Shown here piece after piece: positions 7,655 to 14,147 of a DNA stretch of 19,487 nt. The DNA is from Prevotella sp. UBA2739 (GTDB taxonomy: Bacteria; Bacteroidota; Bacteroidia; Bacteroidales; Bacteroidaceae). The position numbers were made by a program, and so were the translations under genes. The notes below the pieces were generated by a model that was given only the letters and a program-made list of their open reading frames with translations, was not told where the DNA came from and ran no database searches. Location: assembly GCA_002353525.1 (NCBI GenBank), contig DEJV01000008.1:1-19487 (forward strand). Reading direction: 5' to 3'. The first letter of the stretch is position 1, and each line of letters opens with the position of its first letter.

Positions 7655-8488
7655 TTACAGTTGGGGTAGGGGGATAGCAGGTTGTTTGTTCGGTTTTCTG
7701 AGTTCCCAGAAGGCCACCGCCGAGGCCGCCGCCACGTTCAGCGAGTCAACCCCATGGCTCATCGGGATGCGCACCACATAGTCGGCGTCGGCAATATGGT
7801 CTGCAGGCAGTCCGTCGCCTTCTGTGCCCATGATGATGGCCAGTCGCGGTTCGGCTTTCAGCTGTTTGTTGTCGAGCGGCACGCTCTTGTCGGTAAGCGC
7901 CATGGCCACGGTCTTGAATCCCATGTCCCTCAGGCAGCCTGCCGGTTTGTCCATCCACGTCCATGGCACGAGGAACACCGATCCCATCGACACTCTGACG
8001 GCCCTTCTGTTCAGTGGATCGCACGAGTTGCTAGTCAACAGCACCGCGTCGATTCCCAAGGCCGCAGCCGATCGGAAGATGGCGCCAATGTTCGTTGTGT
8101 CGACCACACCGTCGATGACCACCACTCTTTGTGCCTCTTGGCACACCGACTCTACCGTAGGCAGGGGTTTGCGGCGCATGGCACAAAGCACCCCTCGCGT
8201 CAGCGTGTAGCCGGTGAGCTGGGCCAGCAGCTCGCGGCTGCCCGTATATATAGGAATGTCGCCGCACCGTTGGATAAGAGAGGCGGCATCGCCCGTCAGG
8301 TGGCGTTTCTCGGCCAGCAGGGCAGTAGGCTCGTAGCCTGCATCGAGGGCCACGCCGATGACCTTCGGACTCTCAGCAATAAAGATGCCTTTCTCAGGCT
8401 CCAGTCGTGAGCGCAGCTGACTCTCGGTGAGTTTGCTGAACACTTCCACTCCTGGTTGCGACAATGAGTTAATTTCGATGACGGCCAT
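7655..8488 (-). CDS. TrmH/SpoU-family RNA methyltransferase
   Basis: This protein of about 277 residues belongs to the SPOUT superfamily, which 2'-O-methylates tRNA or rRNA ribose using S-adenosylmethionine. The three SpoU motifs are clear: DTTNIGAIFRSAAALGIDAV (Asn133, with the catalytic Arg in FRS), IIMGTEGDGLP, and IPMSHGVDSLNVAAASAVA (Ser249, Asn251) forming the knotted cofactor site. The N-terminal part (about 1-105) resembles the substrate-binding domain of the family. The RNA target cannot be told. ATG 8488 is chosen because a longer reading from 8527 falls inside the promoter spacer. It is the first gene of a three-gene minus-strand operon and is divergent from the riboswitch-controlled receptor gene. 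Confidence 0.92.
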   Translation of the reverse strand: MAVIEINSLSQPGVEVFSKLTESQLRSRLEPEKGIFIAESPKVIGVALDAGYEPTALLAEKRHLTGDAASLIQRCGDIPIYTGSRELLAQLTGYTLTRGVLCAMRRKPLPTVESVCQEAQRVVVIDGVVDTTNIGAIFRSAAALGIDAVLLTSNSCDPLNRRAVRVSMGSVFLVPWTWMDKPAGCLRDMGFKTVAMALTDKSVPLDNKQLKAEPRLAIIMGTEGDGLPADHIADADYVVRIPMSHGVDSLNVAAASAVAFWELRKPNKQPAIPLPQL

Positions 8489-8507
8489 GTTGTTTTGTTT
8501 TTCGTGG

Positions 8508-8538
8508 CAAAGGTAATGAAAAATCATGATGTCGGCAA
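8508..8538 (-). promoter_or_regulatory. Bacteroidetes-type promoter of the methyltransferase operon
   Basis: On the minus strand TTG (8538-8536), a 20-nt spacer and TACCTTTG (8515-8508) match the consensus. The leader to the ATG at 8488 would be about 13 nt. Confidence 0.75.
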
Positions 8539-8590
8539 AAAATATAGTTGTGTTTTTCCCTCAGCTTCATGCTTTTTGTTTGAAAAAGTT

Positions 8591-8620
8591 TTGCTGTTAC
8601 ACTTTTTTCTATTACTTTTG
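8591..8620 (+). promoter_or_regulatory. Promoter of the cobalamin riboswitch transcript
   Basis: TTG at 8591-8593, a 19-nt spacer and TACTTTTG at 8613-8620 match the consensus. Transcription should begin near 8627, directly ahead of the riboswitch. Confidence 0.72.
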
Positions 8621-8626
8621 CAGCCG

Positions 8627-8846
8627 AATATGGTAACCGGCAGGCCGATGTTTGCCGGTGCGAGGGAATCCGAGTGAAAGACCGGAGCTGTTCCTGCAGC
8701 TGTAATCCCCCTCAAAAATGTGCGTTGTATAAAGCCACTGCTTTTTGTCGTTAGTGAGTAAGCGGGAAGGCAAAACGTATTGGGGGTAAGCCAGAAGACC
8801 TGCCACGTTCGCAACAATAATCATCATGCCTCCAGGATTTGGGGCA
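8627..8846 (+). promoter_or_regulatory. Cobalamin riboswitch
   Basis: The core contains GAGGGAATCCGAGTGAA (from 8662), the segment GGAGCTGTTCCTGCAGCTGTAA, a GCCACTG segment and GGGAAGGC. It also has a near-perfect B12 box, AAGCCAGAAGACCTGCCA, at 8788-8805. A 3' hairpin pairs TGCCTC (8827-8832) with GGGGCA (8841-8846). Its loop carries CAGGA (8833-8837), exactly complementary to UCCUG (8692-8696) in the loop of the AGCUG/CAGCU hairpin. This is the L5-L13 kissing interaction of class-I cobalamin riboswitches. The hairpin ends 11 nt before the receptor ATG at 8858 and no terminator lies between, so control is probably at translation initiation. Adenosylcobalamin or another cobalamin would repress receptor and CbiK. 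Confidence 0.93.
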
Positions 8847-8857
8847 ATATGTGGTAA

Positions 8858-10987
8858 ATGAAACAAAAGTTATTATGGGTGCTGACAGCCATGACCGTGG
8901 CTGTTTCTGCCTATGCGCAATCGAAGAAAGAAATGACGGGCTCGCTACCCGAAGTGGTGGTGACGGGTACAGGTACGCAACATCTGCTGAAAGATGCTCC
9001 GGTGCAGACCGAGGTCATCAGCGGACGCATGCTTCGTAACTTTTCGGGTAAGAGCATCGAAGACATTCTGGGCATGCTGAGCAGCTCGTTTGCATTTAAT
9101 GCGGACGACATGGGCGCCCAGATGCAGATGAATGGTCTTGGCAATGGTTATATCCTGGTCATGATCGACGGCAAACGTCTGCATGGCGATGTGGGCGGAC
9201 AGAACGACCTTGGGCTGATCGACCCGCACAACATCGAGCGCATCGAGATAGTGAAGGGCGCCTCTAGTGCGCTCTACGGCAGCGATGCCATTGCCGGTGT
9301 CATCAACATCATCACCAAGAAGCACCGCGAGGAAGGCCTGTTGCTCGAAAACTCTACCCGCGTGGGCAGTCATGGTGACATTCGTCAGCATAACGGCATC
9401 GGATTCAACTGGGGACGATGGAGCAGCTGGACCAACTTTCAGACCCAGCATAGCGATGGCTGGCAGAATACCGCCACCGAAGACCCTCATCAGACGGAGT
9501 TCCCCATCTACGACTCGCGCAACAAAACCGTGAACCGCCACACCAACTGGCAGATCAGCGAGCGCCTTTCCTATTCGCCCATGAAGGGCATGGAGCTCTA
9601 TGCCAGCGGCAGCCTCTATTGGAAACGTATCTACCGGCCTTCGGGCAAGCATCCCGGGGTGGATGTGCGCACCTACGACATGGAGTATCATAATGCCTCG
9701 TTGAGTGCGGGCGGCAGTTGGAAGCTCAACAAAACCGATGTGCTGACACTTGATGTAGACTGGAACAAGCACGCTTATTTCTACCATTTCACCGACACTA
9801 CGCTCACCGAAGGATATGTAGACGGCCGCTACACTTCTTATTTTCCCTATTTCCCCGATCAGAAAGAGTTGCAAAGCGACCAGCAACGCACCATGGCCCA
9901 CCTGAAAGGCGTGTTCCAGTTGCCCTACGACAATCGTCTGAGCGCAGGCTTCGAGTGGCGCTACGACTGGTTGCATGCTCCCATGCGCGTGGTGGGCGGA
10001 AAGGCTTCTGACAATACCGAGGCGCTCTATGTGCAGGATGAGTTCGGTCTGCTGAAACCGCTCCAGCTTACTGCCGGCCTTCGTCTCAACCGCAATGAGC
10101 AGTTCGGGTGGAAACTCACACCGAAGCTCTCGGCCATGCTCAGCCTGGGCAATGCCCGGGTGAGGGCTACGTGGAGCAAGGGATTCAAGGCGCCTACGCC
10201 CAAGGAACTCTACTATCGCTATGTGCGCAACATGAATGGTGTCTATCTCTATATGGGCAACACCAGCCTTACTCCGCAGACATCCGACTATTATGCCCTG
10301 AACGGAGAGTACACCATCGGCGCGCTCACCCTGACCGCCACGGCTTATATAAATAAGGTGAAGGATATGATCACGCTGGTCACCATCCCGCGCACGCAAG
10401 CCCCTGGCGATCTTATCGTGCAATACGACCCTGTGAAGGTGCGCGAGTATCAGAACATCGAGGACGCGCGCACCAGCGGAGTGGACTTCTCGGCCCGCTA
10501 TGCATGGAAAGAACTGTCTGCCGGCATCGGATACAGCTATCTCGACACCGACGCCAACCAATACGACAGCGAGCACGATGTGATGCAAAAGGTGGTCATC
10601 GATGGCACGGCCCACCACAAGGGCAACGTGTTTGCCACCTGGAACCATTCGTTCTCTCCCGCCTACGCCTTGGGCATTGGAGTCTATGGCCGCATGTCGA
10701 GCACACGCTTCTATCAGATCAATGGCAATGGCAAAGGCTATCAGTTGTGGCGCATCAACACCACCCACGACATTGGCCATAGCAAGCATACCACCTGGCG
10801 GGTGGAAGCAGGCGTCGACAACATCTTCGACTATTGCGACCGCTCACCCCATGGCTTGCATCTCGGCACCACTACCGCCGGACGCACCATCTACGCCTCG
10901 CTCACCGTGCGCTTCAACCAAGGAAAGAAACTAAAAAACACCTATAAGTCAAATTTAAACCAAACGTACAAAAATGAAGAAGATTAA
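8858..10987 (+). CDS. btuB: TonB-dependent outer-membrane receptor, BtuB type (corrinoid uptake)
   Basis: The 709-residue protein has a signal peptide (cleavage likely after Ala20 in AYAQ) and a TonB box (LPEVVVTGTG, residues 30-39). A plug domain (about 43-150) contains MIDGKRLHGDVGG and the conserved IERIEIVKGASSALYGSDAIAGVINIITKK run. A 22-strand barrel should span about 170-686. The cobalamin riboswitch directly upstream indicates corrinoids as the ligand, and the cobaltochelatase gene downstream agrees. TonB-dependent barrels normally end in an aromatic residue; here YASLTVRF (Phe686) is followed by an extra hydrophilic tail of 23 residues (NQGKKLKNTY...KNEED). The tail is encoded by DNA that looks intergenic and overlaps the start of the next gene by 14 nt. 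No BtuFCD transporter or BtuG is in the window. Confidence 0.93.
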   Translation: MKQKLLWVLTAMTVAVSAYAQSKKEMTGSLPEVVVTGTGTQHLLKDAPVQTEVISGRMLRNFSGKSIEDILGMLSSSFAFNADDMGAQMQMNGLGNGYILVMIDGKRLHGDVGGQNDLGLIDPHNIERIEIVKGASSALYGSDAIAGVINIITKKHREEGLLLENSTRVGSHGDIRQHNGIGFNWGRWSSWTNFQTQHSDGWQNTATEDPHQTEFPIYDSRNKTVNRHTNWQISERLSYSPMKGMELYASGSLYWKRIYRPSGKHPGVDVRTYDMEYHNASLSAGGSWKLNKTDVLTLDVDWNKHAYFYHFTDTTLTEGYVDGRYTSYFPYFPDQKELQSDQQRTMAHLKGVFQLPYDNRLSAGFEWRYDWLHAPMRVVGGKASDNTEALYVQDEFGLLKPLQLTAGLRLNRNEQFGWKLTPKLSAMLSLGNARVRATWSKGFKAPTPKELYYRYVRNMNGVYLYMGNTSLTPQTSDYYALNGEYTIGALTLTATAYINKVKDMITLVTIPRTQAPGDLIVQYDPVKVREYQNIEDARTSGVDFSARYAWKELSAGIGYSYLDTDANQYDSEHDVMQKVVIDGTAHHKGNVFATWNHSFSPAYALGIGVYGRMSSTRFYQINGNGKGYQLWRINTTHDIGHSKHTTWRVEAGVDNIFDYCDRSPHGLHLGTTTAGRTIYASLTVRFNQGKKLKNTYKSNLNQTYKNEED

Positions 10988-12128
10988 ATTCTTAATGATT
11001 GCCATGCTGGCTTTCGTGACCAGCATGAGTTTCGTTGCTTGTAGCGACGACGACGACACCGCCTCCAACTATCAACGTTATCAGGAGGCTGTCAACAAGA
11101 TGGTGAACAGCCAGAAGAAGAACAACAAGGTGATTCTGCTCGTTGCCTTCGGTTCTACATGGGAGCAGGCCTACGACACCTTCGAGACCATCGTCAACGA
11201 CTACAAGAGCAACTTCAGTGGATGGGATGTCTATCTCTCGTTCTCTTCGGCTATCTGCATCACCAATGCCCGCGAAGGCGAGAATGTGGCTCCGCGCGAC
11301 TATTACGATCCCGAGCACTGGCTCACAGCCATCGGCCTGGCCGGTTATCAGCAGGTGGTGGTTCAGTCTCTTCAGGTCATCCCTGGCGAGGAGTATCGCC
11401 GCGTGCGCGACACTTATGTGAAGGACTTCATGAACAACCGTAATGGCGATTTCACCACAGCCTATATGAAGAGCCTCGACCAGAATGTGGTTGTAGGCAC
11501 ACCGCTCATGGCCGAGGAGAGCGACGCCGAGCGTCTGGCCTCTGTGCTCCATCAGGAAGCCGACGTGAGAGCTGCCGTCGACAAGGGCATCGTGGCCTTC
11601 ATGGGCCATGGCAACCCTGAGGGTTACGACTACTATGGTGGCAACATCCGCTATCTGCAGTTGGAAGACTATCTGCGCGAGCTCAGTCCCAACTACTATG
11701 TGGGTACCGTGGATATGGAAGACACCTATGTCGACGACGTGCTGAATCATGTGGCCGGTGGCACATTCATGCTGAAGGTGGGCGACGTGCACAAGTCGAT
11801 GGCTTATCCTAAGAACAACTCGAAGGTAGCCCAGCTCTATCCTCTTATGTCGATTGCCGGTGACCACGCCCACAACGATATGGCCGATCCCGACGACGAA
11901 GAGAGCTGGTACTCTATGTTCAATGCTGCCGGCATCAAGACACAGGCCTACGAGACCAACTTCACCACCGCTTGCTGGAAGAGATACAAGGCTGGCGAAG
12001 AGTACATTCCTGCCCTGGGCGAGCGTGCAGCTGTGCGCAAGCTTTGGATGAACCACACCCGTGAGGCCATCAGCAAGCTGGGCACCGACGCAGCCATGTC
12101 TACTCCTACCACGGCTCCCGAGGACTAA
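10974..12128 (+). CDS. cbiK: CbiK-like cobaltochelatase, predicted surface lipoprotein
   Basis: CbiK inserts cobalt into sirohydrochlorin at the start of anaerobic cobalamin synthesis. The 384-residue protein keeps the family's metal and catalytic residues. Glu140 in PGEEY, His212 in FMGHGN and His298 in IAGDHAHNDM correspond to Glu89, His145 and His207 of Salmonella CbiK. LVAFGST and DEESWYSMFNAAGI are also typical. A neighbouring family histidine (SLH) is Gln here (SLQ). Unlike the cytosolic enzyme it has a lipoprotein signal (MKKIKFLMIAMLAFVTSMSF, lipobox VAC, Cys23). Cys23 is followed by SDDDD, the acidic signal that sends Bacteroidetes lipoproteins to the cell surface. It overlaps btuB by 14 nt, so it is co-transcribed and under the riboswitch. 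It may salvage, bind or metallate tetrapyrroles outside the cytoplasm. A periplasmic CbiK exists in Desulfovibrio, which gives a precedent for an exported form. Confidence 0.9.
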   Translation: MKKIKFLMIAMLAFVTSMSFVACSDDDDTASNYQRYQEAVNKMVNSQKKNNKVILLVAFGSTWEQAYDTFETIVNDYKSNFSGWDVYLSFSSAICITNAREGENVAPRDYYDPEHWLTAIGLAGYQQVVVQSLQVIPGEEYRRVRDTYVKDFMNNRNGDFTTAYMKSLDQNVVVGTPLMAEESDAERLASVLHQEADVRAAVDKGIVAFMGHGNPEGYDYYGGNIRYLQLEDYLRELSPNYYVGTVDMEDTYVDDVLNHVAGGTFMLKVGDVHKSMAYPKNNSKVAQLYPLMSIAGDHAHNDMADPDDEESWYSMFNAAGIKTQAYETNFTTACWKRYKAGEEYIPALGERAAVRKLWMNHTREAISKLGTDAAMSTPTTAPED

Positions 12129-12133
12129 TGTTT

Positions 12134-12244
12134 AAGTGACAAGTGAGGAGTGACAAGTTACAAGCCTTGATTACTATCAAGGCAATGACGCCAGCTCGAA
12201 AGGTAATCACACTTCTCACTTGTCACTTGTAACTTATCACTTGG
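12134..12244. repeat. Heptamer repeat array A, inverted arms
   Basis: The right arm (12212-12244) is four heptamers of the form CTTNTCA (CTTCTCA, CTTGTCA, CTTGTAA, CTTATCA) plus CTT. The left arm (12134-12164) carries the same heptamers on the other strand, so the arms can pair in register at about 25 of 31 positions. Inside them is a second perfect hairpin, CCTTGAT (12165-12171) with ATCAAGG (12176-12182). The array begins 5 nt after the cbiK stop codon. Confidence 0.75.
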
Positions 12245-12280
12245 AGACACTTCTCACATAGAAATCTCTCTCTTACATTC

Positions 12281-12324
12281 GAAATGTATGTCTTTGTCGG
12301 CTGACGGGGCATACATTTCTTTTT
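12281..12324 (+). terminator. Hairpin terminator after cbiK
   Basis: GAAATGTATG (12281-12290) pairs perfectly with CATACATTTC (12310-12319). The stem extends inward as CTTTGTC with GACGGGG (several G-U pairs) around GGCT. Five T residues follow (12320-12324). It separates the riboswitch-controlled uptake unit from the promoter of the synthesis genes. Confidence 0.75.
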
Positions 12325-12328
12325 CCCG

Positions 12329-12362
12329 TTGATGGCTAATTCAAATATAATTGTTACCTTTG
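12329..12362 (+). promoter_or_regulatory. Probable promoter of the corrin-ring synthesis genes
   Basis: TACCTTTG at 12355-12362 is a perfect -7 box, 23 nt ahead of the ATG at 12386. The only TTG upstream (12329-12331) is 23 nt away, longer than the 19-20 nt seen in the other promoters here, so the -33 element is weak or absent. I find no B12 box in this leader. Confidence 0.55.
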
Positions 12363-12385
12363 TGGCCATAAAACCTAAAGTAAGA

Positions 12386-13801
12386 ATGAAGAAACCCAAA
12401 ATCATCGTTGTAGGCCTCGGCCCGGGCAGCAAAGAGGATATTACCCCGGCCGTGATGCAAGCCGTCAGCCAGGCGGATGTGGTGGTGGGCTACAAATATT
12501 ATTTCCAGTTTGTCGAGCCCTACCTGCGTGCCGATGCCGAGTGCATCGACACGGGCATGAAGCGCGAGCGCGACCGTGCCGAGCAGGCTTTTCAGATGGC
12601 CAGCCAGGGGCGTACCGTGGTGGTCATCAGCAGCGGCGATGCCGCCATCTACGGCATGACACCGCTCATCTACGAGATGAAGCGCGAGCGCCATTCCTCC
12701 ATCGAGGTGCTCAGCTATCCCGGCATCTCTGCCTTTCAGAAAGCGGCATCGTTGCTGGGTGCCCCCATCGGCCATGACTTTTGCGTCATCTCGCTTTCCG
12801 ACCTCATGACGCCCTGGGAACTCATCGAGCGCCGCATTCGTGCCGCCGCCATTGCAGACTTTGTCACGGCGGTGTATAATCCGAAGAGCGTGGGGCGCTA
12901 CTGGCAGTTGTACCGGCTGAAAGAATTGTTCCTGCAAGAAGGTCGCTCGCCCCAGACACCTGTCGGCTTTGTGCGCCAGGCGGGTAGGGAAGAGCAGCAG
13001 GTCACCATCACCACCCTCGGCGACTTGAATCCCGAAGACATCGACATGTTCACGGTCATCATCATTGGCAACTCACAGTCGTATGCGTGGGACGGCGTCA
13101 TGATCACACCCCGTGGCTACTACCGTGATGAAAACCTCGATGCCGAAGACCGTAAACCGGGTCAGAACATCATGATAGAGAGTTTCCGCACCATTGAGCG
13201 CGAACTCAAGAATAAGGATTTGCCCCTTGGCCACAAGTGGGCGCTCTTGCATGCCATTCACACCACCGCTGATTTCGATATGGAGAACATCCTCCACACC
13301 GACGAGCGGGCCGTAGAGCGTCTCTACGCGAAGGTGGCCGACGGCACGCTGAAGACCATCGTCAGCGATGTCACCATGGTCACCAGCGGAGTGCGCAAAG
13401 GAGCGTTGGCACGCCTCGGCATCGAGGCCAAGTGCTATCTCTCCGACCCTCGTGTGGCCGAGATGGCAGCTGCTAAGAACATCACCCGCACACAGGCAGG
13501 CATCCGGCTGGCTGTGGACGAGCATCCCGACGCGTTGTTTGCTTTCGGCAATGCCCCCACGGCGCTCATGGAGCTATGCGACCTTATCCGCAAAGGCAAG
13601 GCCCGTCCTGCAGGCATCATTGCCGCACCCGTGGGCTTTGTGCATGTGCGCGAGTCGAAACACATGGTGAAGCCGTTCACCGACATCCCGAAAATCATCG
13701 TTGAGGGGCGCAAGGGAGGCAGCAATCTGGCAGCCACGCTCTGCAATGCCATTCTTTGTTTCGACGATGCCGGCCAGCTGAAGCCCGGGCGAGATTTGTA
13801 G
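12386..13801 (+). CDS. cbiHC: Fused precorrin-3B C17-methyltransferase (CbiH/CobJ) and precorrin-8 methylmutase (CbiC/CobH)
   Basis: This cytoplasmic 471-residue protein joins two steps of corrin synthesis. Residues 1 to about 240 are a tetrapyrrole methylase of the CbiH/CobJ type (VVGLGPGSKEDITPAV, VVISSGDAAIYGM, VLSYPGISAFQKAASLLGAP, VTAVYNPKS). It uses S-adenosylmethionine to methylate C17 during ring contraction. From about residue 253 the CbiC methylmutase follows, with the active-site histidine in LLHAIHTTADF (His292), SDVTMVTSGVRKG and GNAPTAL. CbiC moves the methyl group from C11 to C12. The two steps are not neighbours in the pathway, so the fusion is not simple channelling. ATG 12386 is chosen because earlier in-frame starts (12329, 12332) lie inside the promoter. 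The stop at 13801 is followed by a 346-nt gap before the next gene. Confidence 0.93.
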   Translation: MKKPKIIVVGLGPGSKEDITPAVMQAVSQADVVVGYKYYFQFVEPYLRADAECIDTGMKRERDRAEQAFQMASQGRTVVVISSGDAAIYGMTPLIYEMKRERHSSIEVLSYPGISAFQKAASLLGAPIGHDFCVISLSDLMTPWELIERRIRAAAIADFVTAVYNPKSVGRYWQLYRLKELFLQEGRSPQTPVGFVRQAGREEQQVTITTLGDLNPEDIDMFTVIIIGNSQSYAWDGVMITPRGYYRDENLDAEDRKPGQNIMIESFRTIERELKNKDLPLGHKWALLHAIHTTADFDMENILHTDERAVERLYAKVADGTLKTIVSDVTMVTSGVRKGALARLGIEAKCYLSDPRVAEMAAAKNITRTQAGIRLAVDEHPDALFAFGNAPTALMELCDLIRKGKARPAGIIAAPVGFVHVRESKHMVKPFTDIPKIIVEGRKGGSNLAATLCNAILCFDDAGQLKPGRDL

Positions 13802-13841
13802 GGTACGATTATTCGTGGGTACGAAGGTACGTGGGTACGAG
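13802..13841. repeat. Octamer repeat GGTACGNN
   Basis: Five tandem 8-nt units start at 13802, directly after the stop codon: GGTACGAT, TATTCGTG, GGTACGAA, GGTACGTG and GGTACGAG. Four of them share GGTACG. TATTCGT and ACGAGAATA at the ends could pair imperfectly. The function is unknown. Confidence 0.6.
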
Positions 13842-13935
13842 AATAGTCAAACTCGCTGAGGTCTTTGGAATTGCAACTGACGAAAAAAGAGTATTTTCGC
13901 AACCTCTGATAAAGCAGGGCGCAAGTGGGTAAAGA

Positions 13936-14063
13936 CGCCCCGAAGGGGCAACGAGCACCTAGCCCAGGGCAACACCCTGGGTGCTGGATGGAAGTGAAAA
14001 ATGCCCTGTAATGTCAAAAGCAAGACGGCTGAAGAGAACTTCTGCCACAGGGCGATAGGGGCG
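13936..14063. repeat. GC-rich multi-hairpin intergenic element (REP-like)
   Basis: Several perfect stems occur in order. GCCCC (13937-13941) pairs with GGGGC (13945-13949). AGCA/TGCT continues into CCCAGGG (13963-13969) with CCCTGGG (13975-13981). GCCCTGT (14003-14009) pairs with ACAGGGC (14047-14053), stacked on GGCTGAAG/CTTCTGCC (14027-14034 and 14039-14046) with a T-T mismatch and loop AGAA. CGCCCC (13936-13941) could instead pair with GGGGCG (14058-14063) and close the whole element. The layout fits a repetitive extragenic palindrome or a structured RNA. It interrupts a compact operon and is not a cobalamin riboswitch. Confidence 0.6.
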
Positions 14064-14080
14064 ACCGTTGCATATCATAT

Positions 14081-14139
14081 CTCTCAGTTCTCAACTCTCA
14101 GTTCTCACTTAAAAACGCCTCTCAGTTCTCAATTATCAA
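14081..14139. repeat. Heptamer repeat array B
   Basis: Units read CTCTCAG, TTCTCAA, CTCTCAG and TTCTCAC (14081-14108). After a 10-nt break come CTCTCAG, TTCTCAA and TTATCAA (14119-14139). The consensus is YTCTCAN, the same family as arrays A and C. It ends 8 nt before the ATG at 14148, so it forms the leader of that gene. Confidence 0.7.
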
Positions 14140-14147
14140 AATATCGA

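Noticed and set aside
8945..10789. Very long minus-strand open frame (614 codons) opposite btuB
   Set aside because: It is antisense to a clear TonB-dependent receptor in GC-rich DNA, where long antisense frames arise by chance. Its translation matches no family and is rich in His, Val and Ile in a pattern typical of shadow frames. The same applies to antisense frames at 10992-12056, 15911-17134 and, on the plus strand, 6590-7669.
12245..12385. Second cobalamin riboswitch before the synthesis genes
   Set aside because: I found no B12 box (AAGCCAGGAGACCTGCC-like) or GGTGAAA-type core in this leader or in 13802-14147.
14001..14147. 49-codon N-terminal extension of CobL
   Set aside because: It would translate the multi-hairpin element and the heptamer array, and CbiE homologues start at the MKKFIVIGI-like position.
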